Positions 25,035-34,121 are shown, numbered from the stretch's first letter. The stretch is 64,000 nt of DNA from JADJWR01 sp964610575 (GCA_964610575.1 CAZSYX010000001.1:97781-161780); one strand, 5' to 3'. Program-made: numbers and translations. Notes: generated from the letters alone by a model not told the origin.

Positions 25035-25678
25035 GCAGTCACGTGGCAGTTAGAAGCGGCGACGTGCCGCGCTACAACGCCAACGAGCGGGTCACGCACT
25101 GGATCGTGGCGATCACGTTCTTGCTGCTGGCCGCCTCGGGCCTGGCGTTCTTCCATCCGGCATTCTGGTTCCTGACCAGCCTGCTCGGCGGCGGCGTGTG
25201 GGCGAGGATCCTGCATCCTTTCATCGGCATGGTGATGTTCGTGTTCTTCGCGCTCATGGCCATGCGCTACTGGAAGGACAACGTCATCCAGTCCTACGAC
25301 CGCGAGTGGAATAAGCGCCTGTCCGACGTCATCAACAACCGCGACCACAACCTGCCCGAGATCGACAAGTACAACATCGGGCAGAAGCAGCTGTTCTGGA
25401 CCATGATCGTCACCATGGTCCTGCTGCTGGTCTCCGGCGTGATGCTCTGGCGGCCGTACTTCGCCGACGCGTTCGCGATCCCGCTGATCCGCATCGCCGC
25501 GGTCGTGCACGCGGCGGCGTCGTTCGTCCTGATCGTCGGCATCGTCGTGCACATCTACTCGGCGATCTTCTGGGTCCGCGGCTCGATGCGGGCGATGACG
25601 CGCGGCACGGTCACGCACGCCTGGGCCAGGCACCACCATCCGCTGTGGTACCGGCGGGTGACCGGCGGCAGCAAGTAG
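25031..25678 (+). CDS. fdoI: Formate dehydrogenase cytochrome b556 subunit
   Basis: A 215-residue inner-membrane protein with four hydrophobic helices: ~22-40 (THWIVAITFLLLAASGLAFF), ~60-78, ~118-138 and ~152-175. Candidate haem-ligating histidines lie in ERVTHWIV, ILHPFIG, VVHAAASF and VVHIYSAIF, as in the FdnI/FdoI gamma subunits that bind two b haems and reduce quinone. The cytoplasmic C-terminus is His-rich (WARHHHPLWYRR). ATG 25031 overlaps the fdoH stop. With FdoGH it forms a proton-motive formate:quinone oxidoreductase. Confidence 0.94.
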   Translation: MSSHVAVRSGDVPRYNANERVTHWIVAITFLLLAASGLAFFHPAFWFLTSLLGGGVWARILHPFIGMVMFVFFALMAMRYWKDNVIQSYDREWNKRLSDVINNRDHNLPEIDKYNIGQKQLFWTMIVTMVLLLVSGVMLWRPYFADAFAIPLIRIAAVVHAAASFVLIVGIVVHIYSAIFWVRGSMRAMTRGTVTHAWARHHHPLWYRRVTGGSK

Positions 25679-25754
25679 TCGCGTCGTTCGGGTAGTGTTC
25701 GACGGCGGCGGTCTGCCGACCGCCGCCGTTTCTTTTGCTGACAGAGGCTTCTTC

Positions 25755-26687
25755 TTGGCAACACAGATCATCACCGACGGCTCGACCGACCGCGTGCGCG
25801 AGGCGCCGCGCGTCGTGCTGCCGGACAATCCGAAGCTGTTCGAGGAGCGCGCGGCGCGCTTCGCGCAACTGGCACCGGGCAACTCGATGGGCGCTTACCT
25901 CGGCCTGATGGCGCTGGTGGCGCGCGGCCAGCAAGCGGCGATGGTCGCGCGCGCCGCCGCGCCGCTGCCGGCCACGGCGCTCGAGCAGAGCCGCAGCTAT
26001 GGCATGCCGCCGCTGCCGGCACAGGGCCACGCGCGCGCGCCGCTGTGGCGCGACGACCTGCGCGAGATCGTCCGAATCGTTCGCGCCGAGGCGGCCGCCG
26101 GCGTGCGGCCGACGCTGGACCGGCTGCTGGCGCTCGAGGCTACTTCGCTCGAGGCGATCGCCGACCGCGTGCTGGCCGGCGCCACCCTCGACGAGGATGC
26201 GGCCTACGTGCCCTTCGTCGGCGCCGCGCTGCAGGTCTACTTCGCCCGCCAGGCGGCCGCACTCGATGTCGACGACGTCAGCCACTGCGACGTCTCCACT
26301 GTCTGTCCCGTGTGCGGCACCCGCCCGGTGGTCAGCATCGTCCGCACCGGCGGCGCGCAGGCCAACCTGCGCTTTCTGTCCTGCGCGCTGTGCCAGACCG
26401 AGTGGCACATGGTGCGGGCCAGGTGCTCGTCCTGCGAGACCGACAAGGCCGTGCACCTTCTGAGCCTCGTCGAGAATCCCGATTCCGATCAGGCGGCGCA
26501 GGCGGCGGTCAAGGCCGAGGCCTGCGACGAGTGCAAGACGTACCTGAAGCTCGTCAGCCAGGACAAGGACCCGCTGGTCGATCCGTACGCCGACGATCTC
26601 GCCACCCTGGCGCTCGACCTGCTGGTCGACGAGCAGGGCTTCGCCCGTTCAGGGCCGAACCTGCTGTTCCATCCCGGCACGAGCTAG
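25755..26687 (+). CDS. fdhE: Formate dehydrogenase accessory protein FdhE
   Basis: A 310-residue cytoplasmic maturation factor for membrane formate dehydrogenase. The two rubredoxin-like zinc/iron ribbons are visible: CPVCGTRP with CALC and then CSSCETDK with CDECKTYL, as in E. coli FdhE. The frame is open upstream, but the family N-terminus suggests the TTG at 25755 (MATQIITDGSTD) with GAGG eight bases upstream. It sits between fdoI and selA with three bases to selA, showing that enzyme maturation and selenium insertion are encoded together. Confidence 0.9.
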   Translation: MATQIITDGSTDRVREAPRVVLPDNPKLFEERAARFAQLAPGNSMGAYLGLMALVARGQQAAMVARAAAPLPATALEQSRSYGMPPLPAQGHARAPLWRDDLREIVRIVRAEAAAGVRPTLDRLLALEATSLEAIADRVLAGATLDEDAAYVPFVGAALQVYFARQAAALDVDDVSHCDVSTVCPVCGTRPVVSIVRTGGAQANLRFLSCALCQTEWHMVRARCSSCETDKAVHLLSLVENPDSDQAAQAAVKAEACDECKTYLKLVSQDKDPLVDPYADDLATLALDLLVDEQGFARSGPNLLFHPGTS

Positions 26688-26690
26688 GCC

Positions 26691-28142
26691 ATGGCGGACT
26701 TGACTCTGCCCGGTGCGGGTGAGCCAAGCGGATCGACGGGCAAGACGGCCGCCGCTTCGTTCTCTGCGCTGCCTGCTGTTGACCGGCTGCTCGGCCAGCC
26801 GGCGATTGCGGCCTGCGTCGCCGCGCACGGCCAGGCACTGACCAAGCGGGCGATCAACGACGAACTCGCCGCGCAGCGCGAGGTTGTGCGCTCGGGAGGC
26901 GGGGTGGCGCCGCTGCCGGCACTGGTCGCCTCGATCGAGCGCCGGCTCTCCGCGCTTGCCGCGCCGACGCTGCGGCGGGTGATCAACCTGACCGGCACCG
27001 TCATCCACACCAACCTCGGCCGCGCCTTGCTGGCGGAAGAAGCGATCGACGCCGTGGCCACGGCAATGCGCGGCTACGTGGCGCTGGAGTACGACGTCGC
27101 CAGCGGCGGCCGCGGCGACCGCGATGACCTGGTCGATGGCTTGTTGCGAGAGTTGACTGGCGCCGACGCCGTCACGGTGGTCAACAACAACGCCGCCGCA
27201 GTGGTGCTGGCGCTCGCCGCGCTGGCGGCGAAGAAGGAGGTGCTGGTCTCGCGCGGCGAACTGATCGAGATCGGCGGCGCCTTCCGCATGCCGGACATCA
27301 TGAAGACCGCCGGCTGCAAGCTGGTCGAGGTCGGCACCACGAACCGCACCCATGCGCGCGACTTCGAGTCCGCGCTCGGCCCGCGCACCGGGCTGATCGT
27401 CAAGGCGCACACGTCGAACTACGCGGTGGAAGGTTTCACCGCCAGTGTCGACGATGCCACGCTGGCCCGCATCGCACACGCGCACGGCGTGCCGTACATG
27501 GTCGACCTCGGCTCCGGCGCGCTGGTCGACCTGTCGCACTGGGGCCTGCCGAAGGAGCCGCTGCCGCAGGAGTCGCTTGCCGCCGGGGCGGATGTGGTCA
27601 CCTTCTCCGGCGACAAGCTGCTCGGCGGACCGCAGGCCGGCATCATCGTCGGCAGCAAGGCCGCCATCGCGCGGATCAAGAAGCATCCGCTCAAGCGCGC
27701 GCTGCGCTGCTCGAAGATGACGCTCGCCGCGCTCGAGGCGACGCTGCGCATCTACCGCTCGGGGCATCGTCTCGAGGAGCGGCTGCCGACACTGGCCCTG
27801 CTGAGCCGGCCGGCGCACGATATCCGTGCTGCCGCCGAACGGCTGCTGCCTGCCCTGCAGGCCTTTGCCGGTGATTCGCTTGTGGTGCGCGTCGAGGCCT
27901 GTGCCAGCCAGATCGGTTCCGGCGCGCTACCGGTGGACCGGTTGCCGTCGTTCGCGCTGCACGTGTCGAGCCGCGTGCGCCGCGGCGGGCGCGCGCTCGA
28001 ACAGCTCGCGCGGCGGCTGCGCGCGCTGCCGGTGCCGGTGCTCGGACGCATCAACGACGACGCGCTGTGGCTCGACTGTCGCACGTTGCTGGCGGCCGAC
28101 GAGGCGATCCTCGCCACGCAGCTCGCCACAGCGCAGACGTGA
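26691..28142 (+). CDS. selA: L-seryl-tRNA(Sec) selenium transferase
   Basis: A 483-residue pyridoxal-phosphate enzyme that converts seryl-tRNA(Sec) to selenocysteyl-tRNA(Sec) using selenophosphate. Motifs: RRVINLTGTVIHTNLGRALL near residue 95-115, the EYDVASGGRGDRDDLV segment, and the PLP lysine in FSGDKLLGGPQAGII. The length is normal for the bacterial decameric SelA (~460). It starts three bases after fdhE and ends ten bases before selB, so all are one transcript. Selenophosphate must come from SelD, which is not encoded in this window. Confidence 0.95.
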   Translation: MADLTLPGAGEPSGSTGKTAAASFSALPAVDRLLGQPAIAACVAAHGQALTKRAINDELAAQREVVRSGGGVAPLPALVASIERRLSALAAPTLRRVINLTGTVIHTNLGRALLAEEAIDAVATAMRGYVALEYDVASGGRGDRDDLVDGLLRELTGADAVTVVNNNAAAVVLALAALAAKKEVLVSRGELIEIGGAFRMPDIMKTAGCKLVEVGTTNRTHARDFESALGPRTGLIVKAHTSNYAVEGFTASVDDATLARIAHAHGVPYMVDLGSGALVDLSHWGLPKEPLPQESLAAGADVVTFSGDKLLGGPQAGIIVGSKAAIARIKKHPLKRALRCSKMTLAALEATLRIYRSGHRLEERLPTLALLSRPAHDIRAAAERLLPALQAFAGDSLVVRVEACASQIGSGALPVDRLPSFALHVSSRVRRGGRALEQLARRLRALPVPVLGRINDDALWLDCRTLLAADEAILATQLATAQT

Positions 28143-28152
28143 TCTTGCAGCG

Positions 28153-30069
28153 ATGATCGTCGGCACCGCGGGCCACATCGACCACGGCAAGACGTCGCTG
28201 ATCAAGCGGCTGACCGGCCGCAGCACCGACCGCCTGCCGGAAGAGATCAAGCGCGGCATCTCGATCGAACTCGGTTACGCCTACGTGCCGCTCGAGGGTG
28301 GCGAGGTGCTGGGCTTCGTCGACGTGCCAGGCCACGAGAAATTCGTGCACACGATGGTCGCCGGAGCGACGGGCATCGACCTCGGTCTGCTGGTCGTCGC
28401 GGCCGACGACGGCGTGATGCCGCAGACCGAGGAGCACTTCGACATCCTGCAGCTGCTCGGCGTCGACAAGGGCGCGATCGCGCTGACCAAGATCGACGCG
28501 GTCGATGCGGCACGCGTCGACGAGGTGCGCGTGCAGCTGGCGCGCTGGCTGGCCGACACTCCCGCCGCGGCCTGGCCGGTGTTTGCGTTGTCGTCGGTGA
28601 CCGGCGACGGTGTCGCCGAACTCGACGCCTTCCTGCGCCGTGCGGCGCTCGAATTCGCCGCGCGGCCGGCGGCGGGCCTGTTCCGCCTCGCGGTCGATCG
28701 CGTCTTCACGCTGGCCGGCGTCGGCACGGTGGTGACCGGCACCGTTCACGCGGGTGCGGTGCACGTCGGCGACGAGGTGCTCATTGCTCCGAACGGGCCA
28801 CGCGCCCGCGTGCGCTCGCTTCACACGCAGGACCGGGCGGCGCAGGTCGGTGTCGCCGGCCAACGCTGCGCGCTAAACCTGGCAGGGCTGGCGCGCGAGG
28901 AGGTCGAGCGCGGCCAGTGGGTGCAGGCGGCCACGCTTGCCAATACGAGCGAGCGCTTCGATGCCTCGATCCGCTTGGCCGGGCACGAAGGGCTGCGGCT
29001 CGGCCAGTGGGCCAACGTGCTGCTGCATCACGGCACCGAGCATGTCGCCGCGCGCGTTGCGCTGCTCGATGCGGATGCGTTGGCGGCCGGCGGGCAGGCG
29101 CTGGCCACCGTTTCCGTCCAGGCGCCGCTGGCGCCATGCAAGGGCGACCGCTTCGTGCTGCGCGACTCATCGGCCCGGCGCACGCTCGGCGGCGGCATGG
29201 TGCTCGACATCGCACCGCCGGTGCGCGGCAAGCGGCGGCCGGAGCGGCTGCGGCTGCTCGCGGCACTGCGCGATGCCTCGCCGACCGAGGCGCTTGCCCG
29301 TTGGCTCGAGGCGGGCCCGGTGCCGCTGACGCGCCTGGCCAGCGGCTGGAACCTTGCCGAGGCGGAATTGCAGCGGCTCCTCGCCGCCTGCAGCGCGCGA
29401 GTTGCGGCCGCTACCGCGTTCGCCGGCGATCACTGGCAGACCCTGCGGCGCCGTGCGCTCGATGCGGTGACGGCGACGCACGAGCGCGAGCCCGAGATGC
29501 CGGGGCTGGAGCAGAACCGCCTGCGCCGCATGGTCGCGCCGAACCTCGACGCGGATGCGCTGGCCGAGATCGTCGACGAACTGCTGCAGCAAGGACTGCT
29601 GGTTCGTCGCGGCGCCTTCCTCGCGCTGCCCGCGCACAAGGCCGAACTCGCGCGCGACGAACGGGTGCGCTGGGAAGGCATCAAGCCGCTACTGATGGAC
29701 AGGCCCTTCGAGCCGCCGCGCGTGCGCGACATCGCCCGCGCCACCGGCATCGCCGAGACGGAGGTGCGCAGCGTGCTGAAGAAGGTGGCGCGCATCGGCG
29801 AGGTGACGCTGGTCGCGCATGACCACTTCTTCCTGACCGACGACGTGCGCAAGCTGGCCGACATTGCCGGCGAACTCGCCAGGAGCGACGGTGCTGCGCG
29901 TGCGGCGCCTTTCCGCGACCGGATCGGCGGCGGGCGCAAGGTGGCGATCCAGATACTCGAATTCTTCGACCGCGTCGGCTACACACGGCGCGTGCGCGAC
30001 GGTCACCTGCTGCGCCGCGACAATCCGTGGCGCGAGGCCGGCGCCGATGTACATTCGGCGCCGCGATAG
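28153..30069 (+). CDS. selB: Selenocysteine-specific elongation factor SelB
   Basis: A 638-residue GTPase that delivers Sec-tRNA to the ribosome at a UGA followed by a SECIS. The EF-Tu-like G domain is at the N-terminus: G1 GTAGHIDHGKTSL, G3 VDVPGHEKFV, G4 TKID. Domains II-III follow, then C-terminal winged helices (residues ~380-638) that bind the SECIS, including RVRDIARATGIAETEVRSVL. It starts at ATG 28153 and ends 18 bases before the tRNA-Sec gene. Its natural target in this operon is the hairpin at 21701-21713. Confidence 0.95.
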   Translation: MIVGTAGHIDHGKTSLIKRLTGRSTDRLPEEIKRGISIELGYAYVPLEGGEVLGFVDVPGHEKFVHTMVAGATGIDLGLLVVAADDGVMPQTEEHFDILQLLGVDKGAIALTKIDAVDAARVDEVRVQLARWLADTPAAAWPVFALSSVTGDGVAELDAFLRRAALEFAARPAAGLFRLAVDRVFTLAGVGTVVTGTVHAGAVHVGDEVLIAPNGPRARVRSLHTQDRAAQVGVAGQRCALNLAGLAREEVERGQWVQAATLANTSERFDASIRLAGHEGLRLGQWANVLLHHGTEHVAARVALLDADALAAGGQALATVSVQAPLAPCKGDRFVLRDSSARRTLGGGMVLDIAPPVRGKRRPERLRLLAALRDASPTEALARWLEAGPVPLTRLASGWNLAEAELQRLLAACSARVAAATAFAGDHWQTLRRRALDAVTATHEREPEMPGLEQNRLRRMVAPNLDADALAEIVDELLQQGLLVRRGAFLALPAHKAELARDERVRWEGIKPLLMDRPFEPPRVRDIARATGIAETEVRSVLKKVARIGEVTLVAHDHFFLTDDVRKLADIAGELARSDGAARAAPFRDRIGGGRKVAIQILEFFDRVGYTRRVRDGHLLRRDNPWREAGADVHSAPR

Positions 30070-30087
30070 CTGGTAGGAGGACAACGC

Positions 30088-30183
30088 GGAAGAGTGACGT
30101 GACCCGGTGGTCCGACTGGACTTCAAATCCAGGTGGGGTTGCCAGCAATCCCGGGTGGGTTCGACTCCCATACTCTTCCGCCA
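30088..30183 (+). tRNA. selC: tRNA-Sec (anticodon TCA)
   Basis: A 96-base gene including CCA. The acceptor stem has eight base pairs (GGAAGAGT with ACTCTTCC), the D-stem is long, the anticodon stem-loop CTGGA-CTTCAAA-TCCAG carries TCA at 30123-30125, and the extra arm is long; all are hallmarks of bacterial tRNA-Sec. The encoded CCA is at 30181-30183. It lies directly after selB. Confidence 0.96.
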
Positions 30184-30388
30184 AGGACATCGCGGCGCGG
30201 TGTCCTTGGCGGTGCCGGCGATGAACGCCGGCCCGCATTCAAGAGAACGAGCATCGGCGGAGGAGGCTCGCGCCGGCGGGCGCGAGCCGCTGCGGCGGCG
30301 CAAGGCGTACGCTTCGCGAAACCCCGCCCCCGCCCCCCTCGTGCTCCCCCCAGCCATGAACGAGGACGGCTCCGGCAGAAGCAGGCAA

Positions 30389-30877
30389 ATGGCAGACGAA
30401 TCGACCGAGGAGTTACTCGCACGCCTCGACCGAACCGTCCTTTACGCTCCCGAGCAGGACATGTGGGTGCGGTTCGAGGACGACGGGCTGGCGACCATCG
30501 GCGCCACGCACCTGGTCGCGCACCACGGCCAGTTCATGCTGTTCTCGCCGCGCCCGGTCGGCATGTCAGTGGCGCGTGACCGCTCGCTCGGCGTGATGGA
30601 AACGGCCAAGACCGCGGTGGCGGTGCACGCGCCGCTTTCGTGCGAAATCGTCCAGGTCAACCCCGCCGTGCTGGTCGACGTGTCGGTGATCGAGCGCGAG
30701 CCGTATGCGGCCGGCTGGATGTTCCGCGTCCGTCCGACGCTGCTGGCCGAGGAACGTGCGAGCCTGCTTGACGCGGATGCGTACGCGCAGTGGCTGGCGC
30801 CACGCCTGGCCGAGAAGCTGACGCCGCCGATCGACTACAGCGGTGATATCGACATCGATCCGATGCGCGGGTGGTGA
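30389..30877 (+). CDS. GcvH-like lipoyl-carrier protein
   Basis: A 162-residue protein related to glycine-cleavage H protein. The lipoylation-type turn is SLGVMETAKTAVAVHAPLSCEIVQVN, with Lys74 in the position of the lipoyl lysine of GcvH (ESVKAASD in E. coli). No gcvT or gcvP is adjacent, and the C-terminal region (LAEERASLLDADAYAQWLAPRLAEK) differs from GcvH. Such orphan H-like proteins can serve as dedicated lipoate carriers (for example LbpA in sulfur oxidation). The next gene, eight bases away, encodes a DsrE protein, which supports a sulfur-transfer link. The start is ATG 30389, preferred over 30356, which lacks a ribosome site. Confidence 0.75.
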   Translation: MADESTEELLARLDRTVLYAPEQDMWVRFEDDGLATIGATHLVAHHGQFMLFSPRPVGMSVARDRSLGVMETAKTAVAVHAPLSCEIVQVNPAVLVDVSVIEREPYAAGWMFRVRPTLLAEERASLLDADAYAQWLAPRLAEKLTPPIDYSGDIDIDPMRGW

Positions 30878-30884
30878 GTCCGGC

Positions 30885-31265
30885 ATGGACAGCGCGGAGA
30901 AGCTGGTGATCGTGATGTGGTCGGCCGATCCGTCAGCGCCCGACCGCGCCGCCGCTCCCTTCGTCTACGCACTGGCCGCCCGCGCGCTGGAGATCGACGT
31001 CGAGATGCACTTCACCGCAGGCGCCGTGCGCTGGCTGTTCGACGGCGTGGCCGACGACGCCTATACCGACCAGGCCCGGACCAAGACCGTGCGCGACTTC
31101 ATCAGCGAGACTGCGGCAGCGGGCGTGCGACTGTACGCCTGTGCGATGGCGCTGAACGAGAGGCGGCGAGGCGAGACGTTGATTGCGGAGATGACCGGGA
31201 TCGCCGGCGCGGCGACGGTCGTCGGTGCCGCGGTCGAGGTGGATTGCCGGGTGATGGTTTTCTGA
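30885..31265 (+). CDS. DsrE/DsrF-like family protein
   Basis: A 126-residue small Rossmann-like protein of the DsrE family: KLVIVMWSADPSAPDRAAAPF, then HFTAGAVRWLFDG, with a conserved Cys86 in GVRLYACAMALNERRRG that could carry persulfide sulfur. DsrE/TusD relatives relay sulfur between carriers. It follows the GcvH-like gene at eight bases and ends nine bases before the convergent LysR gene. A sulfur or selenium relay role is an inference from the family and from proximity to selenocysteine genes, not shown by sequence. Confidence 0.78.
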   Translation: MDSAEKLVIVMWSADPSAPDRAAAPFVYALAARALEIDVEMHFTAGAVRWLFDGVADDAYTDQARTKTVRDFISETAAAGVRLYACAMALNERRRGETLIAEMTGIAGAATVVGAAVEVDCRVMVF

Positions 31266-31273
31266 CCGCAGCG

Positions 31274-32185
31274 CTAGGCCTTCCGCCCCCACCGATCCCC
31301 CTGAAAGAAGTCCTGCAGGAAGGCGATCAGCGCCGTCACCTTCGCCGGCACCTGGCGCGGCGAGGCGTAGACGGCGTGGATTTCCTGCGCCGGCAGGGCG
31401 TAGTCGTCGAGCACGGTGACGATGCGGCCGGCGGCCAGCGACTGCGCGGCGACGTAGCGGGGCAGGGCGGCCAGCCCCATGTGCGCCTGCACCGCATGCA
31501 GGATCGCCGACAGGCTGTTGGCGCGCAGGCTGCCGTGCACGGCCATGGTCGCTGGGCGGCCGCCCTGGCCGCGAACGAAGTGCAGGCGGTCGTCGCCGAG
31601 CACCGTGCTGTAGATCAGCACGTTGTGCCGCGTGAGGTCGGTCGGCGTTCGCGGCACGCCGTGCTTCTTCAAGTAAGCCGGTGAGGCGACGATCGCCCAC
31701 GGGTTGGTGCCGAGGAAACGCGCGCCGAGGGAGGAATCGGCGAGCTTGCCCATGCGGATCGCCACGTCGATGCCGCGCGCCACGAGATCCACGTAGGTGT
31801 CCTCGAATGACAGATCGATGCGCAGCGCCGGGTGGCGCTTCATGAACTCCAGCGTGAGCGGCGTGATCACCCGGCGGCCGAAGGCGACCGAGGTGCCGAT
31901 GCGCAGCGTGCCGCGCACCTGGCCCTGGCGGGCATTGACGACGTCGTCGGCCTCCTCGATCCGCTCCAGGATCTCCTTGCACTTGTCGTAGTACAGCGCG
32001 CCCGCCTCGGTGAGGCTCAGCCCGCGCGTGTTGCGGTTGAGCAGCCGGGCGCCGAGCTGCGCCTCCAGCGCGGCGACGTGCTTGGTGATCGTGGGCTGCG
32101 TCAGGTTCAGGTCGCGCGCCGCCCTGGAGAAGCTGCCGGCCTCCGCCGCGCGCACGAACAGTTGCCATCCGGTGATCCGGTCCAT
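31274..32185 (-). CDS. LysR-type transcriptional regulator
   Basis: A 303-residue LTTR. The winged helix covers residues 1-60 (FVRAAEAGSFSRAARDLNLTQPTITKHVAALEAQLGARLLNR), followed by a periplasmic-binding-like effector domain from ~90 onward. It is transcribed divergently from the glyoxylate carboligase operon, the usual setting for an LTTR controlling its neighbours, and a T-N11-A palindrome lies between them (32219-32233). The effector is unknown; glyoxylate or a related C2/C3 acid is a reasonable guess. The subfamily resembles the CrgA/DsdC-like group with the ADDVVNARQGQVRGTLRIG hinge. Confidence 0.9.
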   Translation of the reverse strand: MDRITGWQLFVRAAEAGSFSRAARDLNLTQPTITKHVAALEAQLGARLLNRNTRGLSLTEAGALYYDKCKEILERIEEADDVVNARQGQVRGTLRIGTSVAFGRRVITPLTLEFMKRHPALRIDLSFEDTYVDLVARGIDVAIRMGKLADSSLGARFLGTNPWAIVASPAYLKKHGVPRTPTDLTRHNVLIYSTVLGDDRLHFVRGQGGRPATMAVHGSLRANSLSAILHAVQAHMGLAALPRYVAAQSLAAGRIVTVLDDYALPAQEIHAVYASPRQVPAKVTALIAFLQDFFQGDRWGRKA

Positions 32186-32218
32186 CGCCGCCGTTCCATC
32201 GCTGCCTGTCGGGCGGCC

Positions 32219-32233
32219 ATTCCAGCATGGAAT
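32219..32233. promoter_or_regulatory. LysR-type operator (T-N11-A palindrome)
   Basis: ATTCCAGCATGGAAT is a perfect 6+6 inverted repeat with a three-base centre; T32220 and A32232 give the LTTR T-N11-A signature. A second half-site TTCCA lies at 32194-32198. It sits 34 bases upstream of the lysR start and 92 bases before gcl, in the divergent intergenic region. Confidence 0.65.
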
Positions 32234-32324
32234 AGGTGTTATCGCCAGCGCTGGCGTTCCTCTGCGCGCGGCCGCTGCCTACAGTGCACGCCAACGGATC
32301 AACCCGCACATCGAGGAGATTGCC

Positions 32325-34121
32325 ATGGCCCGAATGACCGCTGCCGAAGCTGCCGTGCTCGTCATGGAACGCGAGGGCGTGCAAACCGCATTCGGCGTTC
32401 CCGGCGCGGCGATCAACCCGCTGTACGCGGCGCTGCGCCGGCGCGACAGCATCACCCACATCCTCGCCCGCCACGTCGAGGCGGCCTCGCACATGGCCGA
32501 GGGCTACACGCGGGCCCGCGCCGGCAACATAGGCGTGTGCATCGGCACCTCGGGCCCGGCGGGCACGGACATGATCACGGGGCTGTACTCGGCGAGCGCG
32601 GATTCGATCCCGATCCTCGCCATCACCGGCCAGGCCCCGCGCGCGCGGCTGCACAAGGAGGACTTCCAGGCAGTGGACATCGAGTCGATCGCCAGGCCGG
32701 TCACCAAGTGGGCGGTCACGGTGCGCGAGCCGGCGCAGGTGCCGCGAGCCTTCCAACAGGCGTTCCACCTGATGCGCTCCGGCCGGCCGGGGCCGGTGCT
32801 GATCGACCTGCCGTTCGACGTGCAGATGGGCGAGATCGAGTTCGACATCGAGACCTACGAGCCGCTGCCGGTGTACAAGCCCGCCGCCACGCGCAGGCAG
32901 ATCGAGAAGGCGCTCGACATGCTGGCGGCGGCGGAGAAGCCGGTGATCGTCGCCGGCGGCGGCATCATCAATGCCGACGCCGCGGGCCTCCTGGTCGAGT
33001 TCGCGGAACTGACCGGCGTGCCGGTGATCCCGACGCTGATGGGCTGGGGCGCGATCCCCGACGACCACCCGCTGATGGCCGGCATGTGCGGCCTGCAGAC
33101 CTCGCACCGCTACGGCAACGCGACCATGCTCGCCGCCGACTTCGTGCTCGGCATCGGCAACCGCTGGGCCAACCGGCACACCGGCTCGGTCGACGTCTAC
33201 ACCAAGGGGCGAAAGTTCGTGCACGTCGACATCGAGCCGACGCAGATCGGCCGCGTGTTCATGCCCGACTACGGCATCGTCAGCGACGCCAAGGCGGCGC
33301 TGCAACTGTTCGTCGAGGTGGCCCGCGAGCGTAAAGCCGTCGGCCGGTTGCGCGACTACTCGGACTGGGCCGGCCGCTGCGCCGAGCGCAAGCGGCTGAT
33401 GCTGCGCAGGACGCACTTTGACAACGTGCCGATCAAGCCGCAGCGCGTCTACGAGGAGATGAGCAAGGTCTTCGGCCGCGACACGGTGTACGTGACGACG
33501 ATCGGCCTGTCGCAGATCGCCGGCGCGCAGTTCCTGCACGTGTACGGCCCGCGGCAGTGGATCAACTGCGGCCAGGCCGGTCCGCTCGGCTGGACGATCC
33601 CGGCCGCGCTCGGCGTGGTGGCGGCCGACCCGACCCGCACGGTGGTCGGGCTGTCCGGCGACTACGACTTCCAGTTCCTGATCGAGGAACTGGCCGTCGG
33701 CGCGCAGTTCCGCCTGCCGTACGTGCAGGTGCTGGTGAACAACAGCTACCTCGGCCTGATCCGCCAGTCGCAGCGCAACTTCCAGATGGACTTCTGCGTG
33801 CAACTGGCGTTCGAAAACCAGAACATCCCCGAAGGCGAGGGCGATCTGCGCGGCTACGGCGTCGACCACTGCAGGGTGGTCGAGGGCCTCGGCTGCAAAG
33901 CGCTGCGCGTCACCGACCCCGACAAGATCGAAGGCGCGCTGGGCCAGGCCCAGCAGATGGCGCAGCGCTACCGCGTGCCGGTGGTGGTGGAGTGCATCCT
34001 GGAGAAGGTGACCGACATCTCCATGGGCACCGAGATCGACAACGTGATCGAATTCGAGGAGATCGACTGCCGTCATCCCGAGGGCCGCAAGGGGCTGGAA
34101 TTGGCCGGGCTGCTGGAGTAA
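32325..34121 (+). CDS. gcl: Glyoxylate carboligase (tartronate-semialdehyde synthase)
   Basis: A 598-residue thiamine diphosphate enzyme that joins two glyoxylates to tartronate semialdehyde and CO2. The N-terminal domain has FGVPGAAINPLYAAL and RHVEAASHMAEGY: Val51 replaces the Glu that is nearly universal in other ThDP enzymes, a feature specific to Gcl. The ThDP motif is in the C-terminal domain (GLSGDYDFQFLIEELAVG ... NNSYLGLIRQ). FAD site residues as in acetolactate synthases are expected. GAGGAG lies six bases before ATG 32325. First gene of the gcl-hyi-glxR-glycerate kinase set. Confidence 0.95.
   Translation: MARMTAAEAAVLVMEREGVQTAFGVPGAAINPLYAALRRRDSITHILARHVEAASHMAEGYTRARAGNIGVCIGTSGPAGTDMITGLYSASADSIPILAITGQAPRARLHKEDFQAVDIESIARPVTKWAVTVREPAQVPRAFQQAFHLMRSGRPGPVLIDLPFDVQMGEIEFDIETYEPLPVYKPAATRRQIEKALDMLAAAEKPVIVAGGGIINADAAGLLVEFAELTGVPVIPTLMGWGAIPDDHPLMAGMCGLQTSHRYGNATMLAADFVLGIGNRWANRHTGSVDVYTKGRKFVHVDIEPTQIGRVFMPDYGIVSDAKAALQLFVEVARERKAVGRLRDYSDWAGRCAERKRLMLRRTHFDNVPIKPQRVYEEMSKVFGRDTVYVTTIGLSQIAGAQFLHVYGPRQWINCGQAGPLGWTIPAALGVVAADPTRTVVGLSGDYDFQFLIEELAVGAQFRLPYVQVLVNNSYLGLIRQSQRNFQMDFCVQLAFENQNIPEGEGDLRGYGVDHCRVVEGLGCKALRVTDPDKIEGALGQAQQMAQRYRVPVVVECILEKVTDISMGTEIDNVIEFEEIDCRHPEGRKGLELAGLLE

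Noticed and set aside
30184..30388. Additional coding frames after tRNA-Sec
   Set aside because: Open frames exist in several phases but they begin inside the tRNA and show no coding features; the segment looks like plain leader of the GcvH-like gene.
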